From: Cycas panzhihuaensis
Taxonomy: Eukaryota; Cycadophyta
Assembly (NCBI GenBank): GCA_023213395.1
Contig: CM041465.1
Span: 21,638,001 to 21,702,000 of the forward strand
Reading direction: 5' to 3'
DNA length: 64,000 bases
The notes beneath the pieces were generated by a model. That model had not been told where the DNA came from. It was given only the letters and a program-made list of their open reading frames with translations, and ran no database searches. Position numbers and translations under genes: made by a program. Shown one piece after another: positions 38,646 to 50,930 of the stretch. Positions within the stretch are counted from its first letter, which is position 1; each line of letters begins with the position of its first letter.

Positions 38646-39742
38646 CATTTAACCTACTAACAGGATTACATGTCATTTCTCTCTCTAATAAGATTCTATG
38701 TTAAATAACCACCATTACCTATTTAAGGCCCAAGAAATATATATAGTTTATTACATTAAAATAATATTAAGAGATCGTACTGTTGTACATTTTGGTGATT
38801 ATTTAGTATTTAAAATTATGTTTATTTTTATATTATATTTACTCTTTTGCGCTAAAGTTGGATGTTTTAGATTATTATATTATGTCCTTTGATCTACTAA
38901 ACTATTGTTGTGTAGGGAATACTCAGGAAAATTATGCTCTATTACTTCTGAGCTTATGATGTTTCCCTATGAGTGATTTAAAGTTTAGATAGGTCCTCTC
39001 TCTCCTTTGTCCTTCTATAAGCCTTACTTGTGAAAAGATTCATGAGTGCTTACTTTCAATTATCTTGTGAGTTTTTTTTCCTTTTATTCTAAATTTCTAT
39101 CATCCTCTTTTCTAATTCATTCTAGTAATAGGTAGATTAGAGGAGGTATTTCATAGATAATTATTTTTTTATCTTATTAGATTCATTTCACTTAATCCAT
39201 TTTTATGGTTTTCATATCTCTCATGTGTTATTGCTCATCCCTTTGCTTTGATTATCACTTTCCTTATTGATTAGTTTATTTACATTATTATAAGAGCTTT
39301 CCCTTATTTGTATTTTAAGAGTAATCTCCCTTATCTTATTTTTTCCTTATTAGTGCATAATATCTTATCCTTTTCATTCTATTTTCGAGCTAAAATCTAG
39401 AGGAACTAACCTAACCTCATAGCATAGGTCCAAGGCACCATCACATAAGTATGTCAGTTTATAAATTGGTCACGTTTAGGAAATTTCCCTCTTTCCTTTA
39501 ATACTTACTTTTCTTAATGGAGTTAATTTATGTTATTTTCTTATTTCGATTAATTAGCATAATATTTATTTCCTTTAAAAGTATGTATTATTTACTTTTA
39601 ATTTGATTGATCATTTTGTAGCAAGAAAGTTTAACTAATACTTTTTTGTCTAATTGTATTATGTTTTATTATTGCCTCTCATACCTTATGTTGGAGAGGC
39701 TACGTAAGAATGAGAAGATGACACAAAAAGTTTAAACCAAAA

Positions 39743-39747
<5 letters not shown>

Positions 39748-39822
<75 letters not shown>
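39748..39822. repeat. CA microsatellite
   Basis: About 36 uninterrupted CA units following TATATATA. Confidence 0.97.
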
Positions 39823-39823
<1 letters not shown>

Positions 39824-40511
39824 GAAACAAAGCATTTTTTTTTTTCTAAAAACTTAATTAAAAATAATCTTTCATTTGGTTAATTAAGAAGTGACCTATT
39901 TTAAAAGCACTTATACCCATCATCTTTGGTAATAAGGTCATGAATTATATTCATGTACTTGTAGGTATATAGTATGCTTGACTTCTTGTTTACTTCTTAA
40001 CATGCATTACTTGGTGTATTTACTTTTTAATATAGGTTGTTTATTATTCTCATTCAATCTTAATTGCATATATCTCCATATAGAATATGTTGTTTTCTTC
40101 TTTATACCTTATTTAGGGACACATCTAACTAAGGGGGAGGGTTGCATACCAAAAATTAATCAACTGATTACAACTAGCATTGTGCTTGAGGTAATGGTTT
40201 CTTTTTCCATTTCTAAGTAAAGGAGAGATAAGCTATTATCCCATAACTGTGTGTAGTTAGGAGAGCTAGGTTGTCATCTTAACTCTCTATTGAGATTTGG
40301 TTTTACCTTTCTTATTCTTTTCTTATGAGTCTAAGCTTTTTGAAATTAGATGCAAGTAGTCGTAGGCCTCCCACACTTATAAGCAGGATATTGTTAATTG
40401 CACAAATCCCTATATAATTAACACTTAGACTGAGTCATTAATCTAAAGTCTAACTCCTTTATGTCTTTCTCCTAGTAAGCTCCCCTCATTCTTTAGATTT
40501 TCTCTAGAAGA

Positions 40512-40791
40512 CTAACCCATGTTTAATATAGTTAGTCCGTGATTAGTCAAGTTAGTTTAGGTCTTACCAAACTAGGTTTAATTTGCCTTATGGGAGAGGA
40601 ATTCTAATTTTAGGTCCTTTGGATTACAAGTGAGTCTAGGACATATATGTGCTAACCCATGTTTAATATAGTCAGTCCATGATTAGTCAAGTTAGTTTAG
40701 GTCTTACCAAACTAGGTTTAATTTACCTTGTAGGAGAGGAATTCTAATTTTAGGTCCTTTGGATTACAAGTGAGTCTAGGACATATATGTT
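40512..40791. repeat. 140-bp tandem duplication
   Basis: Two adjacent copies, 40512-40651 and 40652-40791, beginning CTAACCCATGTTTAATATAG and differing at about seven positions. Confidence 0.95.
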
Positions 40792-41569
40792 CTGCCAAAT
40801 CTCTTGATACTCAAGAGCCATTCTTGTGTGCTATTTACCTCTCATGAAAGGATTGATTAGTTAACTACTTTGGTTTACTTGTTGACTATTTCTTTTATCA
40901 TGTTGCATAATTTTTCTTCTTTAGAGTAGTAGGGTGTCTAATCCTAAACCCTCTCTTAATACCAATAGATTATATCCATGCTTATCTAACATATGAGCTA
41001 AGGTTAATAATGAGCATAAGACTATTATCTCTGGAATTGCATAGCGACATAATCACTTCATACATTAACATAGATATAGTTATTGCACTAGTTCATATAT
41101 TCTTTTTACTTTTTTATAGCTTACATCCTTTTCATCCTTTCTTACACTCCCTCTCACTTTGAGAGAGCTTGAGATCATGATCCTTGGATTGCAATTCATA
41201 AAACTATCAATAGAAATTATAAGGATATATCATAGATGATGTCCATATCACAAATCCCAAGATTAAGTAAAAAATTGGTGCCAATATCTGAAGCAAAATA
41301 TTTAAAGCAATGCACATATTTCAAGTGTAAACAAAATAGAGTATGGATCACTTTTACTCCTTAAATACTCCTTCCCAGAAAATATATATGATGGAGAATG
41401 ATCAAGCTTATAAGAAGGAAAAATTAAAGACCCCACTAATGATGATAAATGGGTCATTGAAGGCTTGACTTTAGAAAAATCAAATATGAACTTTAGCATC
41501 AAAATAACTCTTTGAACCATAATAGAATTTTTAAAATCTTCTTAGATCTTATATCTTAAAGGAATAGTT

Positions 41570-41990
41570 AAAAGTATAAACATAATAATCCTATTTGATG
41601 GTGGAAGCATATATAATTTTATTAATTTGCAGACAATTAAATGGATAAAATTTTATGTTACACAACTTAATCACTTTAAATTAATCATAGCTAGGAATAA
41701 GACCTTGCCATATGGTGTTGTATGCCTAAAAATCTCCTCATCAATGTTTAATTACACACTATAATCCTTGATGTTTGCAATGCTAATAAGAGGAGTTAAT
41801 GTTATATTAGGAGTAAAATTCTTAAGAAATTAGGGTTCAATTATGAACAAGTTATTTATGAAAATTTGGCAAAAGGATAGGAAATGTATATTGTACCATC
41901 AAACCATAAAATCTCCTCTCTTTACATGGAGAAAATATTAAAGAATATATTGTTTGGATATGTTAGTAGTTATTATACAATCTTAATTCT
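41570..41990 (+). pseudogene. Ty3/gypsy aspartic protease fragment
   Basis: The plus strand reads IIILFDGGSIYNFINLQTIK, the active-site block (FDGGS for the usual IDSGSTHNFI), then KTLPYGVVCLKISS, MLIRGVNVILGVKFLRN and, after a stop, GSIMNKLFMKIWQKDRK, the VILGMxWLRxLGPI region and the strand after it. This is a retropepsin-like domain as found between gag and RT. No RT follows on the right before the 285-bp duplication, so only a fragment remains; gag was not recognised on the left. Confidence 0.75.
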
Positions 41991-42105
41991 AGAGAAGGTT
42001 GATGCCCACCTGCCAAATTTAGAGGACAAATGGAGATAAGTGCAATTCTCTAACAACTTTATTATAAACATACAAATTGAATGACCTTTTGTTGCTAAAT
42101 AAACC

Positions 42106-42675
42106 ACTTGAGGAACAAATAAAGCAAGGAATATTTTGTTAAATGAAAGGATATGGATATCAAAACTACAACATGAGAAGATGAATATTACTACCAACAT
42201 AACCTACAAATTCAATGCTTTGCGGGTAAAGAATCTTTTTGGAGGGAGGGGGGCAGGGGTTATTATGCACCAACATTGTATAAATAGTCACATACCTTAT
42301 TACAAATTGATACCATATAAATAGTTGCATCCCTTCAAAGGCTTATTCATAGGTATGTATAGCAAGTAAGGTCAATGCAAGATCATTGTTACTTGAGGAA
42401 CAAATAAAGCAAGGAATATTTTGTTAAATGAAAGGATATGGATATCAAAACTACAACATGAGAAGATGAATATTACTACCAACATAACCTACAAATTTAA
42501 TGCTTTGCGGGTAAAGAATCTTTTTGGAGGGAGGGGGGCAGGGGTTATTATGCACCAACATTGTATAAATAGTCACATACCTTATTACAAATTGATACCA
42601 TATAAATAGTTGCATCCCTTCAAAGGCTTATTCATAGGTATGTATAGCAAGTAAGGTCAATGCAAGATCATTGTT
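42106..42675. repeat. 285-bp tandem duplication, nearly perfect
   Basis: Copies 42106-42390 and 42391-42675 begin ACTTGAGGAACAAATAAAGC and differ at one position that I found (C or T in ACAAATTCAATG). The identical 62-aa frames inside them are a result of the duplication, not a sign of a gene. Confidence 0.97.
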
Positions 42676-42910
42676 AGATATTTCTTAGAGCTATGATTAT
42701 TTAGAGGAACTTGTAGGTCGTAATGGAATCTTAAAGGAGTCACTGCCTTGAAGAAGATAGGCACCCTTTATTATCTATTAATTTATATATTGGTTCACCA
42801 TTTATTTAATATTATTCTTACATTTTATGATTACTTTGTTGTGGTAAATACTAAAGGACCTTGATAGTTCGTAAGACATTATGCACAATATAATGTGCGT
42901 GCTTTAAGAG

Positions 42911-42953
42911 TGTGTGTGTGTGTGTGTGGAGAGAGAGAGAGAGAGAGAGAGAG
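42911..42953. repeat. GT/GA compound microsatellite
   Basis: A GT run followed directly by a GA run. Confidence 0.95.
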
Positions 42954-43339
42954 ATTTATTTTACTTAAAAAACTAATTTTAAAATACTTCTCATAATATG
43001 AGATATTATGAAGAAATGAATGTTTATTATAAATTTAAGGTAATAAAAATAATTTTAAAATTATGATATAATATCAAATGTAAACAAAAAATATAAGACA
43101 ATAATTTGCCATCCATTTTCACATTCTTTATTAATATACCTAAGAGAGGCTCAATATTAGAATAATGTGTTTTGAGAAAAAACAAAAATACATACATAAG
43201 ACATAAAACCTATATAGTGGAAAGAAACCTTAATATTGAAGAGTTCTTATAACACCACATTCATGAAATACATTATAATTGATATAGGCTAGCCTTTAAC
43301 ACCCAACCTTAGGGTTATACAATACCTCCCGAGGTCTTG

Positions 43340-45066
43340 GGAAACTTTATGACTATCAATTAAGGACGGTATGCAACTTTTAATAAACCTCCACCTACAT
43401 TCACGAGGGATGTGGGGCTGTAACGGCAATTACGGGGATATTAGGAACATTTATTTAAAATACGAAAGTTTCTTTGACATAAACTCCAAACAAGTTGCAA
43501 GTCTAAAATTAACAAGACCCAATATGATAGATACTTTGTTTCACGTGGCATAAATATAATCTCGATAGCAGATGCGAGCTTCTGCGGGTGTTGGACGGAA
43601 GCATCAGTAAATTTAAAATCTACGTTTCACCGACAAGTCAGTCAAACCCTCCTCTCTAACACCGACCATACCCGGTATTCTAGTCAACATCCACTCTTTG
43701 AGGTCGTAATGTGTTCGTACTTTCCATACGTTCGCTTCGAGTGCAATATATTTTAAACATCAGAGTCTCAACAGCGTTGTAAGCATCGCACTGCCACGTC
43801 ACCACAGACCATCAGTCACATAGTTCACCGTCAACCATTTCAAATAGCCGTCAACCATTTCAAATAGCCTTTTTCGTCGACCTTCGTTCCTATCGTGGCT
43901 CTTGATCACACGCCGTTAACACAGAGTATCGTCCGGAGTCACGACTATCGTTGCAGCAGTAAAAATGTGATCAGTTAATCTCGGGAGACATTTCTCACGC
44001 AATACAGCACAACAGGTACCAAATGGGAGCACTCGCAGTCGTTTCGGTGCATGGAATAATATACATATTATTGAACCCGCGTTCTGAAATATTGCAATAA
44101 AAAGCTTCTTTAGACGATTCGAAGTGAATTTGGACGATAATCCTCCGTTATAACTTCCCTCAACATTAACATTTAAAACTTTTCAGTTCGAAGATGAAGG
44201 GTAATTAATTACTCGCTCTTTTTATGTGCATTGCGTGTAATTGTGGGGAGGTTCGAATACACAATGAACCATAGTATAAGCGATGCAAAAATCCGATACC
44301 TTCGATCTGCATGCAGATCCTGGAAAATGAAATATTACTTCAAGCAACGAATCTATGAAATTTATGTTACGGTACTGTGATGCCGACAATTTCAGGATGG
44401 AACCCACAGAAGAGACAATTGTTTTAGCAATTTACACAGTCTATATATGGTGTTTACTATTTGTCTATGCCGAGTATTTATCGGAATTAAAGCGTCCAAC
44501 AGACAAATTGCGGATCAGAATTATCTTCTTGCATCTCGAACTTCAAAACCATTTAAGAAAGTAAAATATCATTACAAGGAATCGAGAGAAATAGCCCTTT
44601 ATGTTAATAATGTAAAGTCCAACGACGCAAAACACAGAAACAAAGAAAAAACAACTAATCAACAAGCGTACGAAACAAATTGCATTGGCGCAGACGTATT
44701 CCTGTGCACCTAAAGAATGGAACGCGCAAAAGAAATGCGGCACGTTTCTATGATGATCACCTGTATAAGGTCGTTTCACACATCATATATTGGTTTCTTA
44801 ATGTGTTTAATATAATTGTCTGTGTCACGTGTTATTTTCCAAACCTAGACCTAGGGATGAAATCGCGGACTGAATGATTCTAACGAATCATAGAATACCA
44901 GAAGTTGTCGTAGGGAACGAAGAGCTGTCCGTTTGGCCCCTGTTTGCAGTTGCGATCCACCAGAAAGGTCGCGAAGGAAGTTCAATTGATCTTTCCAGTC
45001 CTGTTGATAATTCGACTAATCGTTGCTCTACTCCCCGACTGAAATTAGTGTGCTGTTGGTGCGAAG
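43340..45066. other. CpG-rich single-copy flank, 3' side of the ERF gene
   Basis: Base texture changes here: CG dinucleotides are common, whereas the flanking repeats are depleted. It holds a 20-bp tandem duplication (43830-43869) and ACGTG cores at about 43543, 43791 and 44826. No conserved protein is recognised; short frames on both strands are probably chance. It probably contains the ERF 3' UTR. Confidence 0.5.
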
Positions 45067-46496
45067 CTATACTCGGTTCTTGCGCCGGTGTGGTGGTAAA
45101 CCCGCTAAAAATTGTCGTAGGGGGTTCAACATATACGTTCTGCTATCGATTACTCCTTCCATTGTTCGACCGAGCTGATTTATTTGCTCCGGTTGATCCA
45201 TCCGCATGGGAGGCGAAGCAGTTACGGAGATTGTATTTGTGTTGCTAACTGTTAATCTTCCCGTCTCAGTGTTCTGTACTCCAAAACCGTGATGCAGGCG
45301 CATGAAAGGGTCCTGTTCAGGAAATCTTGGAAAGGGAGAAAATTGCGACAAGGAATTGTGGGGCATTTGCACAGAGGAGGGTTGGGGAATTAGGTAAATG
45401 GAAGTCGATAACTGCGAACTTTGAGCAGCCGGATTGCTCAGGCGATCCATTGGATTCATCTGAGTATAGGGAAAGCGTTGTTGCATTTCCACCATAGGAC
45501 CAAAAAGCATGGCAGGTTGCCTCATAGGCTGCATCATTGATAGAGACCGAGGTGACGCGCCCAACTCCGATGTCAGGAAAGGATAAAAGGCGGGTGCAGT
45601 CTGAGGTTGTTGTGATGCTGTTTGTCGTGAATTGGCCTGGTAACGTGCAAGCGATTCATCCGGAAAGTTAAGCTTGGCTCTGGGTCCTCTGAATTTAATG
45701 GCAGCATTATCGTATGCTCTAGCAGCATCCTCAGCTGTACCAAAGGTACCCAGCCAAACTCTGGTAGCCTTGTTCGGATCCCTAATCTCGGCAGCCCATT
45801 TACCCCACGGCCTTTGTCGCACTCCTCTATATCGTTTCCTTTTTGTCGCTTGATCACTTGCCTGACTGCTGGGATCGCCTTGCTCGGACTTCATTGCTGA
45901 CGATGGATTCTTTATTTCAGACGCCGTAGAAGAGTCTGCTTCATCTCCTCCTGCAACTGCATTAGGAGAGTCAAAGTAGTGGTAATGTTGGTATAAAACT
46001 TTAATATAATGATCAAGAAGAACATCATTGGAATAAGACAGGAAAGCGCAATACGGAATGCTAGTTGCTTACCGGAGTCTGAACTAGGAGAATGCTGCGT
46101 TCTTCTGCTACGTTGATCACTCTCGGAACCGCTTCGTTTAGGTTGAGCAACTTGTGGCTCTGGGGGAAAACGGGATCCTCCCAAAGGAGATGCACAGGGG
46201 AGTTCCTGGTCTTGTCGGGGTCTCTTTTGCCGACTCGAGGAAGTGGGCTTGGTGTAGCCTGTTATGCGATGCTGGTCATTGGCCCCTCCACGCACGACGT
46301 GAGAGAGTGCGTCAACGATCATCGACATTTCCTCTTCCAACTTCATTGCAACATCTCCAGACTGCCCACTTGGCGTTTCACCCTGCTGCCTCGCACGCCT
46401 AAATCTTACATCTCCCTTCTTCCCCGTGGAATATTTGCCAGAGAATGGCGGCTTCTTCATCACGGCCCGCGCGGCGCGGCGTGTGGTTGCCTTCAT
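45067..46496 (-). CDS. AP2/ERF transcription factor, two exons, ERF group X-like
   Basis: A nuclear DNA-binding regulator of the ethylene-response-factor family. Exon 1 is 46496-46073 (141 codons plus one base), exon 2 is 45956-45067, giving 437 aa. The donor is CG|GTAAGC at 46072; the acceptor is TGCAG|TTGCAG, and both AGs keep the frame (45956 or 45950). The intron is 116 bp. The start is the first ATG after an in-frame stop that directly precedes it. The AP2 domain spans residues 183-240, with [20 protein letters not shown] and [27 protein letters not shown] (Ala and Asp at the diagnostic sites) marks ERF rather than DREB. KRPRQ and KRKR are likely nuclear signals. [15 protein letters not shown] in exon 1 resembles the ABR1/RAP2.6 (group X) N-terminal motif. 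The Gln/Pro/Ser/Met-rich C-terminal half is typical of activation regions. Group assignment is less sure than the family. Confidence 0.93.
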
Positions 46497-47360
46497 TCAA
46501 CTCGCATCCACGTCTTTTCGGAAGCCTAAATTGCTTATTTATCCGAAAACAATTCTGAGGTTTGGTATTGCATTAACCTCAACCCAGCCGAGCTGTGGTC
46601 GATTCGGTCGGTCGACACGGGTTTAAGTCTGACTGCGCCCAACTTCGATTTTTCAAAGTTGGCATCCTGTCCGCGATCAACAAAAGGCGTTCACCCGACC
46701 CTTAAAAGTCTTTTGGTATAAACCAAAATATCGAAGAAGAAACTTTTTTAAATTGCCTATCTATCTTCTTCCCCTCAAAACCAGGCGATTTTGATTGTGC
46801 TTGCGTCCGCCTACGAGGGCTGCAGTGACCCAACGCTTTTTCACTCGTAAAGAAATCCCGGCCCTACCATTCTTTAAACCAACCGTATAAACGGTTCGTC
46901 CACTCAAAACTCTCCCAAAAGGGTTGGGACTGGCCGCACAGGTCAGCCCTGCTGCGTAACTTAAATGACATCCCATCGCTTACATCGCACCAATACCACA
47001 TCGAACAGATGGGTCGATTTCCGGTTTGAGCATAGGTCAAAGCCAAAGCACGAGCGCAGCTAGCTCTATAGTCTATTCTATTCTTCCTGGAATTGATCGA
47101 TTTGGACCTTTGCTCAGCGCATTCACATTCTAAAACGGTCACACGAGGGAAGTCATGATCAACACCGTGCACCATGGACGGTGGTAAAATTTACTCCTCT
47201 AAGCCTGCCCGTCAACTGACTATAAGACATACGCAAGTGTGGCATCTTTTCTCATGGAGGCCGACTTGGAAAATGACTTCCACACAAAGTTTAACTAACG
47301 TTGCACCCACGATGCTTCTCACCCTCCTATTCAATCTCGCCACCACCAAGAAGTAGATGC
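46497..47360 (-). promoter_or_regulatory. upstream region of the ERF gene
   Basis: About 860 bp, CpG-rich and free of repeats. It holds a W-box-like TTTGACC on the minus strand at about 47035-47041 and an ACGTG core near 46506. No clear TATA box in the right orientation was found: TTTTGGTATAAACCAAAA (46711-46728) is a perfect 7-bp-armed dyad with TATAAA on the plus strand. Open frames here (47175-46864 minus) match nothing I know. Confidence 0.4.
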
Positions 47361-48556
47361 GCGTTGTATTCCTTTGCTCTTTAATTTATTCCTTTATTAC
47401 TAAACTATGTGAAAAGTATGCATTACAAATATCTACTTCCCATGAACCCTTTTTATCACATTAAATACTGCCCTCAAACATGTTGCTTTTATCAAAAACT
47501 ACTCGTGAAAAAGCACCAAAATAACACGTTGTCCACTCATAATCAATTAATTGCTAATAAGTCTTAAGAGTCTATAAGCATAAAAGATTAAGGATGCTAA
47601 TCACTTTACCACAATGACACTGGCATCTAAAACAATAATCACCATTGTACATAAGAATCATTAAAATCACATTCATTTTTTTTATAGTAACACTTATTAA
47701 TAAATTGAAACTTCTTTCTTCCAAACATAGTTTAAAAATTTCTTAAGCATGAATTTAATTAATCAAGAAAAAATAATATAGATTATTATTCGATCTACCT
47801 ATTAATATTAATAAATATGTTAACATTTTATAATGTGAACGCACATAAAAAATGATAAACCAAAATAGCATAATATAATACCATATACATAGGATCAACA
47901 TTTAAAACTCTAGTCTTATTAATTGTAGTGTATAATATTCACTATGAATATTATACCATAAAGTTATGTTCACAATATGTTTATCTTAAGTTGATTGATC
48001 ACACTATAAAATATAGGATTATTTTTATTAAAATAATCATACTAATAGAAAGTAAAATGTATATCTTGGAGAAACAATTAATAGAACATTATTTATTTAT
48101 TTTATTTAAACTATATATAGTTTATAATTCAAGCACCTAGAAAAGAGAAGAAAATGGAAGAATTTCTCAAAGCATAGATTACATACCAAAAGATGAGAAA
48201 TAAGCATATAAAGATAGAATATGTTAACAATGTAGCAGAGGCATCCAAATTTCATAAATAAAATGTTGCAACAACAATCAAGAATCCTTATATTACTTTT
48301 ATAATGGAAAAAATAAATCTTTATGTAGAATTCTAGGATAACTTTATGATTTCTATTCTTTAAAATAAATATAATGGATATCAATTCATAATCTATATTA
48401 TAATTTTCACTAAAATATAATCATGTTATTTCTACTTAGAAGAGTGGTGTTGAGCATTCAATTTGAGTAATGTAATTTATATGAATTAATTAACAAATTA
48501 TAAATTAAATCATAACATTTTCATAAGCAGACGTATATTTGAATTTCAGTAGGTAA
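47361..48556. other. very AT-rich DNA, no gene seen
   Basis: Only short AT-driven frames. It separates the gene island from LTR copy G. Confidence 0.5.
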
Positions 48557-49946
48557 TATTTCATGGCTTCAGGGAATGGATTGAGATGGCACCGTACAAG
48601 TAAGATCATGTATATTTTCCTTTCCTTTTACCTTTTTTTTTTTTTTTTTAAATTATTGAGATGAGTAATGATGGTATGACTATCTAGCTGCCTAATTAAT
48701 CTCTTGCTTGTATGTGATCTTTTGCCTATGATGACTAGGACTCTGGTTCAATGGTAATATATAACTCCCACAGTGATTTTCCCCCTAATTAAGGGCACTT
48801 GCAGGCTTCTGTAGCCTAATTTACATAATCTCCAATTTGTTTCATGCCTCTTTTGGTCATATTTTCCCTTCCTCTTATGCCTCATTCATCTCTCAGTCTG
48901 CCTATGAGAGTTATCGAGGTCCCCCATGAGAAGGTGCACCCCCTCTTTCTTATCTCACATGAGGTTCATTCGTTTGTTTTTACTGATTTTTGCCATTTGG
49001 CACCTTTTCCATGAGACTTTAGTCCATTCCATTTTATTTCAAAGATGTTTCCCTTACTTGACAAGCCTCATGTCAATCTTGATTCGATGGATTTATCGTA
49101 TAGAAAGGAATTATGAGCCCTAGCCATTATTTCCTTCCTCTTTCCCCCCCACTTTTATTAAAGTTTATAATATTTTTTATTAACTATTTTATTAATTTTA
49201 GGCTTCTGTTGTAGCCCTACCTTGAAAGTTGTCCACCCTGCCCTGATAGTTACGCCCCACTAATATATTCGTAGGAGCGTGAATATATTAGCAGTATTGC
49301 AAATATTTTCATGCAATGACTATTATAATGTTACCTGCAGCTAGAAATGACTAGTTTCTATCATTTATTGCCCTCTGACACATGATCTTGCCTCGGGACT
49401 TGCCTAAATCGGGGCCTAATAGTCCTAAGAGGCCTTAGGAACAACAAAAGGGATTTTTGAATCCCATTATTCATCATTCTACACTTATGTAACTCTCTTC
49501 TTCTCAAAGGGAACACACTCAAATATAATTTTCTTACCATTCTTAGAGTAGTGAAGTAAAAATTGGCAAGAAATCAACTTAGAGGAAGGTTGAGGATCTC
49601 CCCATGCTCAGAAGTCAGTGAAGGCGCTTCTTGATCTCATCCTCAAGTCTAGATTTTCTTTCCAACAAGGCTTTCTTTCCATAGTAAGCTTACAACTTAT
49701 GTTAACATTCTCTTCAACCAATGAGTAAGCTCATTCTCTTCTAATTTTTACTATCAAATGCTTATATTTCTCCTAGTTTCTCCCATTATTTATTGTGGAT
49801 TTTTTTGATTTCATGGTTTAAAAACTATTTGCATACTTATTTAGAGTTTCCTTAGCATAAACTTTGGAGGCAACACCTCCATCATTTATAAAAACCTCTT
49901 GTTTCACTTACCAAACCACTAATTTGTGGCAAGTGGAGGACTTGGC
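48557..49946 (+). repeat. long LTR copy G, first part
   Basis: Starts TATTTCATGGCTTCAGGG and goes on with GGAATGG...AAGTAAGATCATGTATA, parallel to the first 60 bp of copies A and F, and with GCCTATGATGACTAGGAC as in copy F. A perfect dyad with 11-bp arms, CTAATATATTC and GAATATATTAG, lies at 49260-49291. It is interrupted at 49947 by element Z and resumes at 55304. Confidence 0.6.
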
Positions 49947-50280
49947 TATTGGAAAATAATATAAGGAGTGTAGAGAAGAGCATGTGTGCACATTAATCTA
50001 TCATAAGAAAACATAAGTAAAGATCAATATTATTCAATCCATCTTGAAAGAGTACAATAAATTTCCAAATTGTTGGTGGTGTCCAAAGATACCAGGATTG
50101 AATAACCCCATAAATAAATAGTTACGATGGAGGAGGGAAACCTCCTCAACCTCTAAAATTCAAACAACATTAAAATAATATTTAACTCAAGTTAAAGTTA
50201 ACTTTACCTGACTTACCTTAACATGTGTGTGCTCACATATGCAAAATGTGGGAGTGGGGTGATGAGCATTAACCCCAACA
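49947..50280 (-). repeat. 3' LTR of Z
   Basis: On the minus strand it starts TGTTGGGGTTAATGCTC at 50280 and ends ...CAATA (decayed from ACA) at 49947. It is the same length as the right LTR; about 37 of 334 positions differ by my count. The minus-strand sequence just before it, ATGGGGTAGAA, is the polypurine tract. Confidence 0.9.
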
Positions 50281-50657
50281 TTCTACCCCATAATGGTCAT
50301 CACCATCATTCTTCATTTGTCCTTAAAGTTATGGTACTTATATTTGAAAATGACTTTGAAAACTTGTTATTTACTTTGATAATCAACATGCTTGAAAATG
50401 GCAACTTACTTCGTCATCTTATCACCAACGTGTCTTTTTAAAATCATATAGTAATGGTAGCTTCCAAGTAGGTCTTATTAATGTAGCTTGATGTGAATGA
50501 ATAGTAATGCCTTTGTATTAATCTTGGTCCTTCCTTGGAGTTAAGTTCTTGATACATATCTTCATACCAATGTAACATTAGAAACATTATTTTCAATGAA
50601 ATCTAAATTAATACAAGAAATGTTAATCTTTTCTTCATACGGTACCTGCTCTATCAT

Positions 50658-50930
50658 CTACCTCACGAGAAAAATATCATCAATATAGTTAGTACAATTA
50701 AAATAAAGGGAATCTTCCCTATAAAGTAAATCCAATGTGTTCCGTACTAATTTGAAAGTAGTCATTTCTGAAACATTTGAAAATATATTATCATCTAAGC
50801 TACAAAATAAAAATGCAAGAGCTTCATTGTTAAATTTTAAGTCTTCTTTGTTGTTAGGTTTATATGCATCCTTGATATATGTCCAAAGGTTATTTGACAT
50901 TAAGTGAGCTTTCATAATGGTCCTCTAAAA
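50658..50930 (-). pseudogene. copia-type gag fragment in Z
   Basis: Reads MKAHLMSNNLWTYIKDAYKP, then NNEALAFLFCSLDDNIFSNV and FKLVRNTLDLLYREDSL. This matches the start of copia-type gag (WxxxMxxxLxxxxLWxxV, then ALxxIxxSLxDxxFxxI, then AKExWDxLxxxY). It lies only about 380 bp from the 3' LTR and about 4 kb from the 5' LTR, which is unusual: gag normally follows the 5' LTR closely. About 85 codons remain open; no protease, integrase or RT is seen. Confidence 0.75.

Larger units (their letters stand above)
38651..41200. other. AT-rich DNA, no gene seen
   Basis: Apart from the CA microsatellite and the 140-bp duplication listed separately, only short frames occur. Nothing here resembles a conserved protein or a recognised LTR. 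Confidence 0.5.

Noticed and set aside
42136-42609. Two identical 62-codon frames that look like a repeated gene
   Set aside because: The identity is explained by the 285-bp DNA duplication; the frame matches no known family and overlaps decayed retroelement DNA.
46092-46529. 145-codon plus-strand frame opposite ERF exon 1, and 44874-45248 plus near the ERF 3' end
   Set aside because: Antisense shadow of a well-supported exon, and a chance frame in CpG-rich DNA; no recognisable domain.
46711-46728. TATAAA inside TTTTGGTATAAACCAAAA as a TATA box for the ERF gene
   Set aside because: TATAAA is on the plus strand while the gene is on the minus strand; only the weaker TTTATACC reads in the gene direction.
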